In this document: in pieces, positions 27,693 to 36,646 of the stretch | How positions within the stretch are numbered: position 1 is the first letter of the stretch | Layout: each line of letters opens with the position of its first letter | Source: Rosettibacter firmus | Lineage (GTDB): Bacteria; Bacteroidota; Ignavibacteria; Ignavibacteriales; Melioribacteraceae | Length of the DNA stretch: 64,000 nucleotides | Reading direction: 5' to 3' | Assembly: GCF_036860695.1 (NCBI RefSeq) | Contig: NZ_JAYKGJ010000001.1 | Coordinates: 1,116,001-1,180,000 of the forward strand | The notes under the pieces: generated by a model | What the model saw: the letters and a program-made list of their open reading frames with translations, nothing else | What the model was told of the DNA's origin: nothing | The model's database searches: none | Program-made: the position numbers and the translations under genes

Positions 27693-28658
27693 TTATCTAT
27701 TATTAGCCGAAGTATCAGTATTCTTTTTTTCTTCTTCAAAATTTCTTTCAACGTTAGCCTTTAGCAGATCACGTTTTCTCTTTAACCGATTAACAATTTT
27801 GTCATTCTCTTCATTGACAATACTTAGGAATCTAGAAAGATAGTTTTCTTGAACAACATCAATGTGATAAGTTCCTTGGAGTGTTTTGGATTGAATTTCT
27901 TTGTAGAATGTCAAATGCTTTCTCTCATATATTCTGTAATTCCTACCTTTTACACGGCATTCAAATATTTGACCAGAAAATAATAATATTGGATATACTA
28001 TTCCAAGATGGATAAAATCTTTTGTATCTTCTTCTAATACAATACTCCTTTTCAGCTCGGATGAATAAAAATCTGTCGCCTTTATAAGGCCTTCGATTGA
28101 TTCATAAAGTCCTTCATGTGAAACTTCCCACTCAATTTTTTGGTTTCTATTTCCTTTAGCGATAATCCTTGGTCTCATTTGACAGAATTGTCGTGCAATC
28201 CATTTTACTTTAAAGTAATGATGAAATTTTTCGAAATGAAAGTAATCTTCTATTGAAGTAACTCCTTCTGATTCTGACTCTTTCTCATAAATACCATCTG
28301 GGTAACCATCCAAATCAATATATCCAAATACTAATTCAGGAATTGGATTTTCCTGAGTAAAAAATACTACGGGTGTCTGATTGTTTTTGCATTCTATTAG
28401 GAGAATAGTTTCAAATATATCTGTGAATTCGTTTCGATATAGAGAATTTAATTTAATAGCATGTACATCTATTTCTCTTGATTTGCCTGTATCTTGGTCT
28501 TGATATTGCTCATTTGGAGTAGTAAGGAAACCATGCCTTTCAATAATTGGGCAGATTCTTTGTTCTAACAGATACCCTGAGTGTTCGATAGCTTTTTTAA
28601 TTTGTTCTGTAGTAGGCTTAGGTAAATCAAAGTCATTTGGGATTACTGCTTTATTCAT
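27693..28658 (-). CDS. PD-(D/E)XK nuclease-like protein (restriction-endonuclease fold)
   Basis: A 321-residue protein with a nuclease core near the N-terminus: an acidic helix, then SREIDVHAIK (D64) and TILLIECKNNQ (E89-C90-K91), the D...ExK arrangement of Mrr/REase-like folds. The rest (GIVYPILLFSGQIFECRVK, then a charged C-terminal coiled coil) is unrecognised. No methyltransferase is adjacent, so it is either a solitary defence nuclease or has a modification-independent target. It sits in the cassette-like array between an HNH gene and another nuclease-like gene. Confidence 0.65.
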   Translation of the reverse strand: MNKAVIPNDFDLPKPTTEQIKKAIEHSGYLLEQRICPIIERHGFLTTPNEQYQDQDTGKSREIDVHAIKLNSLYRNEFTDIFETILLIECKNNQTPVVFFTQENPIPELVFGYIDLDGYPDGIYEKESESEGVTSIEDYFHFEKFHHYFKVKWIARQFCQMRPRIIAKGNRNQKIEWEVSHEGLYESIEGLIKATDFYSSELKRSIVLEEDTKDFIHLGIVYPILLFSGQIFECRVKGRNYRIYERKHLTFYKEIQSKTLQGTYHIDVVQENYLSRFLSIVNEENDKIVNRLKRKRDLLKANVERNFEEEKKNTDTSANNR

Positions 28659-28684
28659 AAGATTAAAACCTTTTTAAATGATAT

Positions 28685-28776
28685 TTCTGCAAACGTACAG
28701 TTTGATATACAAAGAGTGTGGTAAAGCCGAGCATTTGGATATGAACATAAGACCGAACCGTATGCCAATGTTATAT
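28685..28776 (-). repeat. Candidate attC-like recombination site after the 28839 cassette
   Basis: On the minus strand, the left end ATATAACATTGGCATACGG and right end CTGTACGTTTGCAG form an imperfect inverted repeat (GCATACGGTT against AACTGTACGTTTGC). The inner CCACACTCTTTG is shared, with small changes, with the site at 36424. This supports a family of related sites. Confidence 0.4.
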
Positions 28777-28838
28777 GATCAAGCCAAAGGTGAAGCAAGG
28801 AGCAGAGCAATAAAGCGTTCTTCTCCATAATTGTTCCC

Positions 28839-29264
28839 TTATTCATACCCATCTCCTATAGCATTCCATTTGTCCCTATAATTTTCATAATCTGTAGGTT
28901 GTAACCAATAACTATTTTTATCATTCTTACTATTTGTACGGATATATTCTTTTACTTCACTAGAGCTAATAATAAACATCTCTGGTTTATCATCATGCAC
29001 CTTTCTACATATTATCACGTACTCCGCTATAAGATTATCCATATTGTTACCAAAAGGAACAGGATTTTTTTTACTCAATGTTTTAACCTGAATTGTATGA
29101 GTTCGCTTTGCGTTTTGATTATAAATAACAATGTCTATGCCTTTCGCATTTCTTGAAGTTGGTAAGACATTCCAACCTCTCTTTGATAATTCATAACATA
29201 CATAATAAAGACCCATGTTTCCAACAATTTGATTAGTTCTATTATGGTTATTGACCTTTTTCAT
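28839..29264 (-). CDS. Small PD-(D/E)XK-like nuclease-fold protein
   Basis: A 141-residue protein with the order of a small nuclease fold: NMGLYYVCYELSKRGWNVLP (helix and strand), NAKGIDIVIY (D44) and HTIQVKTLS (Q59-x-K61 in place of ExK). A glutamine at the second acidic position also occurs in some active and many inactive members, so activity is uncertain. AAAGGAGGG lies upstream of ATG 29264. It is similar in layout to the DUF4365-like or group-I-intron-type nucleases found as single genes. It is a cassette in the array and has a palindromic site directly after it. Confidence 0.6.
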   Translation of the reverse strand: MKKVNNHNRTNQIVGNMGLYYVCYELSKRGWNVLPTSRNAKGIDIVIYNQNAKRTHTIQVKTLSKKNPVPFGNNMDNLIAEYVIICRKVHDDKPEMFIISSSEVKEYIRTNSKNDKNSYWLQPTDYENYRDKWNAIGDGYE

Positions 29265-29494
29265 ATAAAATTTCCCTCCTTTAAATGGTACGAAATATCT
29301 TCTAACTCGGTTATATTCGATCCTTGTTCAAATATCCTCCTAATTTCTGTGATATAGACAAACCTGTTTATGTGATAACACTAAATAGATGAATCTTTTC
29401 TGAAATAAAAAATCTATCTCAAATTATTTTCTCTTTTATTGGTCTATATTTAATTTATCCAATTGACTAAAGAATCTTGCTTAATCTTTCGTTA

Positions 29495-29902
29495 TTACTT
29501 AAGAAAAATCTCTGCAGTCTTGTTACTTTTATGTCCAAGTAGATTTTGAATATACCTTAAATTAACATTTCCTTCTAAAAAATAAGTATCAAAACTATGT
29601 CTTAGAGTATGAACTGCTATTGTTAATATTTCAGAAGAGCCCCAGTCTTTTGTAAATATTTTTTCAATCGTTCGAGTTGTTTTATGTTTTTCTTTCCCCT
29701 TGCTAGAAAATAACAATTTATTTTGCCAATATTCTTTCCAGAAAATCTTTTTCAGAGCACCATTTTTGTAGAACAATACATATTTAATTTCGGAATGCAA
29801 GCGATGTTTTTGGACAGTTTTTATCTTTTCTACATGTGTAGGATTATATGAAGAATAAAACCAGACCTTGTTTGAATTGCCCATCTTAATGATTTGTAAC
29901 AT
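29495..29902 (-). pseudogene. Tyrosine recombinase C-terminal remnant lacking the catalytic tyrosine
   Basis: The frame retains HTLRHSFDTYFLEGNVNLRY and IQNLLGHKSNKTAEIF but ends FLK-stop where an active enzyme has IYTH. The catalytic Tyr is replaced by Phe and the upstream Arg motif (usually GLRISE) is not recognisable. It faces opposite to the other recombinase copies in the array and comes from a different lineage. Likely inactive. Confidence 0.7.
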
Positions 29903-30059
29903 TGAAATACTATGTTAACAATTTCAACTTATGAAAAACCTTTCAATAATTCAAACAATTTTTTAGAGAATACAGTAGAATGATCTCTAATCAATACCAT
30001 CTATTAAAATTCCAAACAAACATTATTTTCCCATCTCAAAGATTAGCTCAGTATATCTT

Positions 30060-30156
30060 CTGCAGCGTTACACATATTAATATCGATATTTGTGAAGTGC
30101 AAGCTAAAGAGATCAATTTGTGTGGGTGAAGTATAACATAATCCGTGTTAGCAATG
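30060..30156 (-). repeat. Candidate attC-like recombination site
   Basis: Minus-strand ends GCTAACACGGATTATG and ATTAATATGTGTAACGC pair as an imperfect inverted repeat about 95 bp apart. The right end (AACGCTGCAG) resembles the site at 31351 (AACGCTGCTTAG). Confidence 0.4.
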
Positions 30157-30179
30157 ACGAGTAAATTACTGAGCTGCTA

Positions 30180-30493
30180 CTTTGACAACATCATAGGTAG
30201 TTGAATTTTCTTACTTTGAAATTACCTTACACCCATTATGATTTTGATTTTCAAATTGTCACCTTATGATTGTTTTTGAAAAAATAAAAACCGATACTTC
30301 CATCAATGTTATTTTCTGTAGATACAGTTCTTCTACACTTTTCGACATGTAACTCCACCAGCATAAAATCATATAACTACCATTAAACTTAAATCCAGTT
30401 GTACCTAAATTCTCATTGTAAAATTTAAACTATACTTATACTCCCTACCAGCATGAAAATTCCTACAAGAATCAGAAGAAATAACTTCTTCAT
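30180..30493 (-). pseudogene. Decayed small exported-protein gene
   Basis: An AATGGAGGTAATACT ribosome site is followed by ATG 30493 and 22 codons of a typical lipoprotein or signal-peptide start (KKLFLLILVGIFMLVGS), then a stop. Shifted frames downstream still read plausible protein (NENLGTTGFKFNGSYM; NIDGSIGFYFFKNNHKV), indicating several frameshifts. The gene ends just before a candidate recombination site. Confidence 0.45.
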
Positions 30494-30783
30494 AGTATTA
30501 CCTCCATTGATTGTTTTAGACTAACTGGTTGTAAATGCCCTGTGACTTTATTAATTCTAAAGTTAAAATATTTTCAGATGCCATAGTGCATACACTTTGT
30601 TGTTTGTTTTACCGCTTACTCAATCTTTAGTTCTTTTCTCTTTATCTGTCGATACTTTTTCAAATAAATGTAAACAATTATTGGGAAGTTCTATCAATTG
30701 AAATAATTATATACTGATTGACAGTACCCCAGTCAAGAATTGGTCGTTATTGTTATTTATTAAGAATTAATTTCCCATTAGTC

Positions 30784-31317
30784 CTAGTGAGAAAACAACA
30801 ATGGCAAACATATTCCAAGCCTAGGTGAAGTCCTATTGACAGGTATGAAGATTTTTTTTTGAAAATGCGAAAGCAAACATATAAGTCCCCAAATTCCTGA
30901 CGAAACAAAAACATAACTCATTTGAATAGGAATACCAAAAATTCCAGATGAAAAACCAGTGATAAACTTCAAATGGAATTGCCTTGCAACCAGTTTTTTC
31001 GTTTGCTATTTGAATTAAAATGTAGAATAAAGTTCCTCTAAATAATAGCTCTTCAAAAACTACCGTATTAATTGTCACCCATGTAGATGATAAAAAATCC
31101 TTTACATAAAATTCTGAATTTATTATACAGTTGTTGTTAGTTAGAAATGTAATTGTTCGGCAATAAATAGTAAAAATTATTGCGAATATTTTGAAACAAA
31201 AATAAAATTGAGTAGTCTTTCAGTTGTTAGCTTTAGTCCAATGACATCTAAATCTTTCTTGTTGAGCAGCCCTAAAAGTATCCAAGAAATTGTAAGTTGA
31301 ATTAGTATTTCAATCAT
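30784..31317 (-). pseudogene. Frameshifted CPBP-family intramembrane protease gene
   Basis: ATG 31317 starts a typical CPBP N-terminus (QLTISWILLGLLNKKDLDVI), which hits a stop. The catalytic FEELLFRGTLFYI motif follows in another frame (near 31050), and the C-terminal helices (LKFITGFSSGIFGIP) lie in a third. At least two frameshifts are needed, so it is not functional. Confidence 0.7.
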
Positions 31318-31350
31318 TTAATAAGATTATTAATTATTAATCATCAATTC

Positions 31351-31500
31351 TAAGCAGCGTTGCTGATAATATTTTACAATCACCCACAGGTGATAATAAA
31401 ATGGACTGTACTATCACACAAGAATAAATGTTGATAGATGCACTGTATTAAATTAATTCTAAGTCAATCTCCATCGTGACAAACGACTGGTAGCAGTTCG
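31351..31500 (-). repeat. Degenerate attC-like site after the DinB cassette
   Basis: Minus-strand left end GAACTGCTACCAG and right end AGCAACGCTGCTTAG flank about 150 bp directly after the DinB-like gene. The right end resembles the site at 30060; the palindrome is weak. Confidence 0.3.
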
Positions 31501-31504
31501 GGCT

Positions 31505-32077
31505 TTATTCCTCTTTGTTATTTAAAAATTCGTCTGTAAAGTGTCCTCTTTCTTGTGGTTTTGAAAATTTGTCTTTGTTATATGTCTGTGATTTTCCTTT
31601 TGGAATTGACAATGAAATCCAACCATTTTCACTTAGCATTTTTCCCAGAAATACAATTTGTCCAATATGATAAGAATAATGTGCTAGTTGTCTGTTTATA
31701 GCTTCGATTACGGTATGTCCCTGGTTACGTATGTAAACAATTTTTTCAAGGTCTTCTGTTTTCAATGAGTTTATAGCATTAAAAAGACAGGTCCAACCTT
31801 CATTCCACTTTTCTAAAAGTTCTTCTCTGCTTTTAATGTCGTTTTCAAATTCAGCATCACGGTTTCGCCATTCTTTTTCTCCGTCAGAGCTCAGAAAGTC
31901 TGTCCAACGTGAAAGCATATTTCCCCAAAGATGCTTTACAATTATAGCAATACTATTGCTGTCGTCATTGTACTGCCAAAACAATTTGTCGTCCTGAACT
32001 TGTGAAAATGTTTTGTCGCCCAGCATTTTATAATATTCAAATAGTTTTCTTACACTTTCTAAATAATTATTTGTCAT
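31505..32077 (-). CDS. DinB-superfamily (DUF1572-like) protein
   Basis: A 190-residue four-helix-bundle protein. The candidate metal-binding histidines are in IIVKHLWGNM (H48) and in LAHYSYHIGQIVFLGK, the two positions used by DinB/YfiT-like metalloenzymes, plus the short SIPKGKS motif of the DUF1572 type. The family includes thiol-dependent transferases; the substrate here is unknown. An AAGGAATTATAAT box precedes ATG 32077. It lies between a degenerate palindromic site and the element at 32133, the same position the CPBP and DUF1579 genes occupy beside their own element copies. Confidence 0.78.
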   Translation of the reverse strand: MTNNYLESVRKLFEYYKMLGDKTFSQVQDDKLFWQYNDDSNSIAIIVKHLWGNMLSRWTDFLSSDGEKEWRNRDAEFENDIKSREELLEKWNEGWTCLFNAINSLKTEDLEKIVYIRNQGHTVIEAINRQLAHYSYHIGQIVFLGKMLSENGWISLSIPKGKSQTYNKDKFSKPQERGHFTDEFLNNKEE

Positions 32078-32132
32078 ATTATAATTCCTTTTTTGTGTTT
32101 TTTAATCCACTTGAATAATATACTTGTCTGTA

Positions 32133-32177
32133 ATATTGCATATATATCTAAAATGCAATTTGGGTTTCATCATAAAC
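32133..32177 (+). repeat. Recombinase-upstream 45-bp element, copy 2
   Basis: ATATTGCATATATATCTAAA followed by ATGCAATTTGGGTTTCATC matches the element at 39382 with scattered changes. It is followed 44 bp later by a decayed recombinase gene, as in the intact copy. Confidence 0.6.
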
Positions 32178-32220
32178 TTAAAAATTGTGAACAAATATTT
32201 TATTCCAGTATGAATAGATC

Positions 32221-32510
32221 AGAACTAATAAATAATTATTCTTAACTATTACACATCAAAAATAATTCTTTTAAAACAGAAAAATTCTTTTTTACTCCAG
32301 CTTAATCTTTTCCTTAATTAACTTTTAACAATTAAATAAAAATATAGTTAAAAATGTATTGCTCAATTAATTCAACTACTTAAGCAAATAAAAAATTTTT
32401 CTTTCTCTTCCATACAACAAACTCTCGATTCTGTTCGTTTTTTGTTTCTCAATGTTCTAAAACCCTACTTTGATTTTTATAATAAAAATATCTAATAATT
32501 CTAAATTATG
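32221..32510 (+). pseudogene. Heavily decayed tyrosine recombinase N-terminal copy
   Basis: The stretch from GAACTAATAAATAATTATTC to about TTTCTCAATGTTCTAAAAC aligns base by base with the recombinase copy at 37672 (for example GAACTAATAAATAAGTACTC and AAAAAATTTTTCTTACTCTT there). It has many substitutions and small indels, and stops in all frames. Confidence 0.65.
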
Positions 32511-32654
32511 GTTCATTCTCATACAGTAGAGAGTGTATATATCAACTCTCTTTAGAACAAATGGAATGACCAAAACTAATTTTTCTACAATATCAACCGA
32601 ATTATATCAAATGTAGGATTGTCATTGTTGCCACTTTTAGTTTCATTTGTTTTC

Positions 32655-35600
32655 TCATCGTAATAATAAGAGTTTTTTTGTCTGTGTAAAGCCAGAAGTC
32701 CGCAATTGGTAAAAATAGACTCCGCTAGAAATGCCAGATGCAACCCAATGTATTCGGTAATAACCAGCAGGAAGATAATCATCAAAGAGAATTGCTATTT
32801 TCATTCCGAGAGAATTGAAAATAACTAAACTGACATTTCCGTGCTCTGCAATCGAAAACTGTATTGTAGTTCCAAGATTGAATGGGTTCGGATAGTTTTG
32901 ATACAGAGCATACGTTGTCGGTATGTCTGAACCGATTTGTTCAACAGACATAGGTCCAATTGTTGTAAAACTCCAGATAGCAGAATAAGAACTTGTACCA
33001 CCGGCATTCGTTGCATTAACTCGCCAATAGTAAAGTGTGTTGTTGGCAAGTCCTGTTACCTGATGTGTTGTGTCGGTAATACCACTCTGATCATAAACAA
33101 GTAATGTAAAACTGGAATTTGTTGAAACCTGCAATCGATACGAAGTAGCTCCTGTAGAACTATTCCAGGTCAGTGTAGGATTAATATCAACACCTGTTGA
33201 ACCATTCAATGGTGAAACTAATGATGGTGCCATTGGTGCTGCAATAATTGTTGTAAAACTCCAGATAGCAGAATAAGAACTTGTACCACCAGCATTTGTT
33301 GCATTAACTCGCCAATAGTAAAGTGTGTTGTTGGCAAGTCCTGTTACCTGATGTGTTGTGTCGGTAATGCCATTCTGATCATAAACAAGTGATGTGAAAC
33401 TGGAGTTTGTCGAAACCTGCAATCGATACGAAGTAGCTCCTGTAGAACTATTCCAGGTCAGTGTAGGATTAATATCAACACCTGTTGAACCATTCAATGG
33501 TGAAACTAATGATGGTGCCATTGGTGCTGCAATAATTGTTGTAAAACTCCAGATAGCAGAATAAGAACTTGTACCACCAGCATTTGTTGCATTAACTCGC
33601 CAATAGTAAAGTGTGTTGTTGGCAAGTCCTGTTACCTGATGTGTTGTGTCGGTAATGCCATTCTGATCATAAACAAGTGATGTGAAACTGGAGTTTGTCG
33701 AAACCTGCAATCGATACGAAGTAGCTCCTGTAGAACTATTCCAGGTCAGTGTAGGATTAATATCAACACCTGTTGAACCATTCAATGGTGAAACTAATGA
33801 TGGTGCCATTGGTGCTGCAACAATTGTTGTAAAACTCCAGATAGCAGAATAAGAACTTGTACCACCAGCATTTGTTGCATTAACTCGCCAATAGTAAAGT
33901 GTGTTGTTGGCAAGTCCTGTTACCTGATGTGTTGTGTCGGTAATATCACTCTGATCATAAACAAGTGATGTGAAACTGGAGTTTGTCGAAATCTGCAATC
34001 GATACGAAGTAGCTCCTGTAGAACTATTCCAGGTCAATATAGGATTGGTATCAACACCTGTTGAACCATTCAATGGTGAAACTAATGATGGTGCCATTGG
34101 TGCTGCAACAATTGTTGTAAAACTCCAGGTGCTTGACCAGTTACTTGTTCCACCGGTATTCGTTGCACTCACACGCCAGTAATATGTAGTACCATTTTGT
34201 AATGGTCCCACCTGTTTAAATGTATCAGTAAGTGTTGAATCATCAATGATCGACAGAAAGTTAGGAGTTGTCGAAAGTTGAACTCGATAGTTCATTGCTC
34301 CGGATGATCTGTTCCACACCAGTGAAAGAGAAGTAGAAACTCCCATAGCCCCATCCGCAGGAGAGATAAGTGTAGGTGTCGCCGGTGCATTTTCTATCTC
34401 TTCGATATAGATAGGAACTGAGGAGAGTGTTAGAGATATCTGTCCATTTAATACATTGACAATTGATGTTTCAAATGTGGGATTGCCATATGCATCAAGA
34501 ACAACTGACCCATTTGAATCAAGAACCGGAACAGCTTTTGTAACCTTTACTCTGGTAGATGTAAAACCAGTCAATGTCTCGCTACCACCTGCATCGTTCC
34601 AAATAACATATACCGGCTTGCCATTCACAGTGAATCGAAAATTCCCAGCTGTTTGATTTTGCGCAGAAGCCGAGTAGCTATTCTGAATGGAAATGGAAAA
34701 TGCATCAAGCTTTTCGGCAAGTAGTTTATGTGTATAATACACTGCTTTTTTAGTCGTTCGATCAATATCAACAAAGGCTACAGTTGACCTCCAGTCAGAT
34801 TGGTCGCTGTAGTAAAAAACCCAGAAAAACTTACTAATGCCGTTTGCAAGACAGTAAGTAGATTGTTTTACCCACCAGCTTGCTTGATATTCTGAAGATT
34901 GATCTGGCCATGGTTGTCCATCCGGACCTGTGGATGTTCCAGAATATGTTCCTGTTTCTGTCAACCAGATTTCTTTTCCCGAAAGTCCATACATCGAAAG
35001 CAAGTTCTTCCAGTAATCAAGATAATCTTTGATATCCTTTGTGTATTGTCCTACGAAAAAATGGAAGTTAAAGATATCAAAGTAATTTGCAACATTAGCA
35101 CGATTAAAAGCCCCTTTCCAGAATAGGTCAATTTGATTTGCAAACCCTCGCGAGTCGTAAATTGGCGAAGCACCTCCTATCACAATTTTTACATCAGGAT
35201 AAGCAACTTTAGCAGTGTCGTAAGCAGCTTTGACTGTTGTCATAAAATCATCGTATGTTCCAGGTGAGTCACCAAACGTTAGTCCCTCGGGTTCATTACC
35301 GATTTCATAATACTTGATGGGATACAGCAACCCGGGCATATCGTTAATACCATCTCCATCATATCTTTCTACCAACTTTGCGATAAAGCGTTTGAAGGCA
35401 GTCATATTATTTGGTTTGTTGTAGTTCCCGTTATTCTTTCCCGGCTGATCCCAAGGGGTGAATGGATGAACTAACACAAGAAGTTGTAAATTTTCTGCCT
35501 GGATCCTTTTCACAAACGAATCTGGTCTTGCCCAATCATACGTTCCCGGAATGGGTTCAATGAACTCCCATCTGAATTGTCCACCCATTGGGGAAAGAGT

Positions 35601-35810
35601 TCTATTCCAGGCAATATTCATGTTGCGAATTCCCATAGCTTCCCATCGGTAAGCCGAATCTAATTGAAGTGTAGTTAAGCGAAAAGGATTTGCAGTTTCA
35701 AAACCGTTCATCCCAAAATGGGAGCGTTCAGAAGGCGTCCATGTCTGTCCATAAGCTTCAATTTTAAACAACGCATATATTAGAAAGAGTATTATAAGCA
35801 ATGCTTTCAT
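32655..35810 (-). CDS. T9SS-secreted multi-domain glycosidase with five fibronectin-III repeats
   Basis: A 1051-residue exported enzyme. ATG 35810 is preferred (AAGGAGTGATAAGCAA upstream, signal peptide MKALLIILFLIYALFKIEAY); the frame opens 33 codons earlier without a ribosome site. The catalytic domain (about 25-480) is a clan-A TIM barrel, GH39/GH5-like, with acid/base E173 in YYEIGNEPEG and nucleophile E285 in IWLTETGTYSG. Five Fn3 modules follow, four of them near-identical (96 residues each), then a T9SS tail (NYPNPFNLGTT, SGVYFYQLRTS). The DNA is visibly more GC-rich than its surroundings, suggesting acquisition. The exact polysaccharide is unknown. Confidence 0.8.
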   Translation of the reverse strand: MKALLIILFLIYALFKIEAYGQTWTPSERSHFGMNGFETANPFRLTTLQLDSAYRWEAMGIRNMNIAWNRTLSPMGGQFRWEFIEPIPGTYDWARPDSFVKRIQAENLQLLVLVHPFTPWDQPGKNNGNYNKPNNMTAFKRFIAKLVERYDGDGINDMPGLLYPIKYYEIGNEPEGLTFGDSPGTYDDFMTTVKAAYDTAKVAYPDVKIVIGGASPIYDSRGFANQIDLFWKGAFNRANVANYFDIFNFHFFVGQYTKDIKDYLDYWKNLLSMYGLSGKEIWLTETGTYSGTSTGPDGQPWPDQSSEYQASWWVKQSTYCLANGISKFFWVFYYSDQSDWRSTVAFVDIDRTTKKAVYYTHKLLAEKLDAFSISIQNSYSASAQNQTAGNFRFTVNGKPVYVIWNDAGGSETLTGFTSTRVKVTKAVPVLDSNGSVVLDAYGNPTFETSIVNVLNGQISLTLSSVPIYIEEIENAPATPTLISPADGAMGVSTSLSLVWNRSSGAMNYRVQLSTTPNFLSIIDDSTLTDTFKQVGPLQNGTTYYWRVSATNTGGTSNWSSTWSFTTIVAAPMAPSLVSPLNGSTGVDTNPILTWNSSTGATSYRLQISTNSSFTSLVYDQSDITDTTHQVTGLANNTLYYWRVNATNAGGTSSYSAIWSFTTIVAAPMAPSLVSPLNGSTGVDINPTLTWNSSTGATSYRLQVSTNSSFTSLVYDQNGITDTTHQVTGLANNTLYYWRVNATNAGGTSSYSAIWSFTTIIAAPMAPSLVSPLNGSTGVDINPTLTWNSSTGATSYRLQVSTNSSFTSLVYDQNGITDTTHQVTGLANNTLYYWRVNATNAGGTSSYSAIWSFTTIIAAPMAPSLVSPLNGSTGVDINPTLTWNSSTGATSYRLQVSTNSSFTLLVYDQSGITDTTHQVTGLANNTLYYWRVNATNAGGTSSYSAIWSFTTIGPMSVEQIGSDIPTTYALYQNYPNPFNLGTTIQFSIAEHGNVSLVIFNSLGMKIAILFDDYLPAGYYRIHWVASGISSGVYFYQLRTSGFTQTKKLLLLR
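32953..34104 (-). repeat. Four tandem 288-bp repeats encoding Fn3 modules
   Basis: Unit boundaries (GCAAYAATTGTTGTAAAACT) recur at 33241, 33529, 33817 and 34105, exactly 288 bp apart. The middle units are nearly base-identical, while the module at 34105-34390 is diverged. The repeats encode TSYRLQVSTNSSFTSLVYDQ-type Fn3 units. Identity at DNA level indicates recent expansion or gene conversion. Confidence 0.92.
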
Positions 35811-36423
35811 TTGCTTATCACTCCTTAATTCTTTGTTTTTTGTATTATCAATGTTATTAGTTTGGTTTTTTGATATAAAAGATAGTATTAAAGAGTTATA
35901 TCCAAACATTCGAGCAAGTACTATAAGGTATAAGTTTTCTATGTCAATGTTATACAGTATTGTTCAATACTTAACCTCCCCTTACCTCCTTCTTTGTTAA
36001 TGCATTTATAGTTTCATAGATGGTTAACTAACTTTCTCAAATCTTAATCTGTCTTTCTACATTCAAATGTATTATATCAATAAGTTTTTACAATCCATTC
36101 TCTCCATGAAATTTACTACTAAATAAAATCTTTTATATGCAAAACTTTTTGTCATTATTGAATTTAATCAATCTTAAAGTTGTTTTTTAAAAGAAATTAA
36201 AGTCTTCAAATTACCTGTCATAAAAGTTATTCTTTAATGAACTTTCAATTTCTGTATACTGCAGGAAGATGTTTCAATTGCCCCTGGTACGGATTGTTTG
36301 ATTGTCTGCCTAAGCTGTTCAAGGATTTTCTGAATGTCTGGATAAGAGGGTAATACACGTTAATGTATTTAAATTTCAAGTTGCTTTTGTTCATATGCCA
36401 AATCGTGATGTGTGCTCTTCTAA
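35811..36423. other. Intergenic stretch upstream of the Fn3 glycosidase, no gene seen
   Basis: AT-rich sequence with no supportable frame. The first bases hold the AAGGAG ribosome site of the glycosidase. GTAATACACGTTAATG near 36348 may be a worn outer half of a cassette site. Nothing else was recognised. Confidence 0.4.
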
Positions 36424-36632
36424 TTTTGTTAGTAACAAACCTGCTTTGCCAAAGAGTGGGCAAGCTCATTATTAAGAACGAAACTAAAGCTAAATTAATA
36501 ACAAAAGTTGATGATTATTACTATTGTTCAATAGCATAGATCAAGTTAAAACAAATGCCCAATTATATTCTTTTGCTATGTTACTATTCTTTCAGCCCAC
36601 AATTTAGCAATGCATTGTTATACGTTAGCTAC
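36424..36632 (-). repeat. Large palindromic attC-like site after the CPBP cassette
   Basis: On the minus strand, GCTAACGTATAACAATGCA then TTGCTAAATTGTGGGC form the left arm. GCCCACTCTTTGGCAA then GCAGGTTTGTTACTAAC form the right arm. The 16-bp inner arms pair at 13 positions and the outer arms pair partly. The site begins 14 nt after the CPBP stop codon. This is the best palindrome in the array. Confidence 0.55.
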
Positions 36633-36646
36633 CAATCATTAGCTCA

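Noticed and set aside
28655-28852. 65-codon minus-strand frame between two cassette genes
   Set aside because: It covers a palindromic site and overlaps both neighbours; composition is not protein-like.
32953-34390. Regular repeats resembling a CRISPR or other array
   Set aside because: The units are 288 bp without spacers and are in-frame Fn3 modules of the glycosidase.
34456-35126. Plus-strand frames opposite the Fn3 glycosidase
   Set aside because: They are antisense shadows of a well-supported gene with signal peptide, catalytic motifs and T9SS tail.
36245-36469. Minus-strand 74-codon open frame before the CPBP gene region
   Set aside because: It overlaps one arm of the palindromic site, has no ribosome site and no protein-like composition.
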